Below are positions 63,958-64,000 of a DNA stretch of 64,000 bases, piece by piece. The DNA is taken from NCBI RefSeq assembly GCF_039503195.1, contig NZ_JBCJKP010000001.1, positions 8,804,001 to 8,868,000 on the forward strand. Reading direction: 5' to 3'. The notes under the pieces were generated by a model. The model had not been told where the DNA came from and searched no databases. It saw nothing but the letters and a program-made list of their open reading frames with translations. This DNA comes from Streptomyces mirabilis. Its GTDB lineage: Bacteria; Actinomycetota; Actinomycetes; Streptomycetales; Streptomycetaceae. The position numbers and the translations under genes were made by a program. Every line of letters starts with the position of its first letter. The first letter of the stretch is position 1.

Positions 63958-64000
63958 ATGTCACTCGCACTCGACCCCGCAGCCCAGGACCTTCTGTTCC
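63958..64000 (+). CDS. Start of a probable nitroreductase-family gene (cut by window edge)
   Basis: The first 14 codons, MSLALDPAAQDLLF, follow AAGAGG with good spacing. The peptide is like the beginning of malonic-semialdehyde-reductase/RutE-type nitroreductases in Streptomyces, but 14 residues are little to go on. Confidence 0.5.
   Translation, partial: MSLALDPAAQDLLF

Overview
This is a very GC-rich window from a filamentous actinomycete, almost certainly Streptomyces. The evidence is the codon bias, an SsgA-like sporulation protein, two DUF2510 proteins, many ECF sigma/LuxR/TetR regulators, and a protocatechuate operon laid out exactly as in Streptomyces (pcaV divergent from pcaI-J-F-H-G-B-L).

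Left part, 1-28.7 kb, mostly intact genes. It opens with a cupredoxin lipoprotein (cut by the edge), divergent from an ECF sigma/anti-sigma pair. An ATP-binding anti-sigma-like kinase with two small partners follows. At 4.0-8.7 kb is a CHAT-protease/TPR module with a TPR partner, a small Cys-rich protein and a membrane protein; it looks like a conflict (immunity) system. Then come a Tat-exported phospholipase C, a scramblase-like DUF2510 protein, a DMT transporter and a PAP2 phosphatase. A TetR gene is preceded by six 16-bp repeats. Next are anmK, an MHS-type transporter, a large AAA/TPR protein without HTH, and the pca operon. The operon's genes overlap almost throughout and convert protocatechuate to succinyl-CoA and acetyl-CoA; its last gene, pcaL, carries a frameshift.

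Middle part, 28.7-36.7 kb, is a degraded mobile-element remnant. It is a train of tiny, overlapping, Cys-rich or membrane-protein genes typical of actinobacterial integrative elements or phages, with no integrase, transposase or replication gene left. Truncated genes sit at both ends: a conserved protein on the left and an N-terminally deleted gpsA on the right. Several genes are broken by one-base frameshifts, an amber stop, or paired small duplications.

Right part, 36.7-64 kb, is an accessory metabolic region. A DUF488-TDT transporter fusion, a dxs paralogue and a 2-oxoglutarate dehydrogenase E1 paralogue (without the usual actinobacterial E2 domain) lie on one strand; dxs and the E1 gene are frameshifted. 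Next are a MarR gene, an SDR fragment, a TetR-SDR-binding-protein operon, a GAF/PAS/SpoIIE phosphatase, and a second pcaI-J-F set with two frameshifts. A DMT transporter, an SsgA-like protein and a SigR-like ECF factor follow. A hydroxyquinol pathway (maleylacetate reductase, hydroxyquinol 1,2-dioxygenase, flavin reductase) comes next. Its HpaB-type monooxygenase and a MalT-like regulator are fused tail to tail by a deletion at about 59.12 kb. The window ends with an intact LuxR-type regulator, a small membrane protein and the start of a probable nitroreductase.

Maleylacetate reductase makes 3-oxoadipate, the substrate of PcaIJ/PcaF, so the two catabolic regions converge on the same lower pathway. 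About nine reading-frame breaks at short G/C runs are seen, eight of them between 31 and 60 kb. They are either real gene decay or residual assembly errors.
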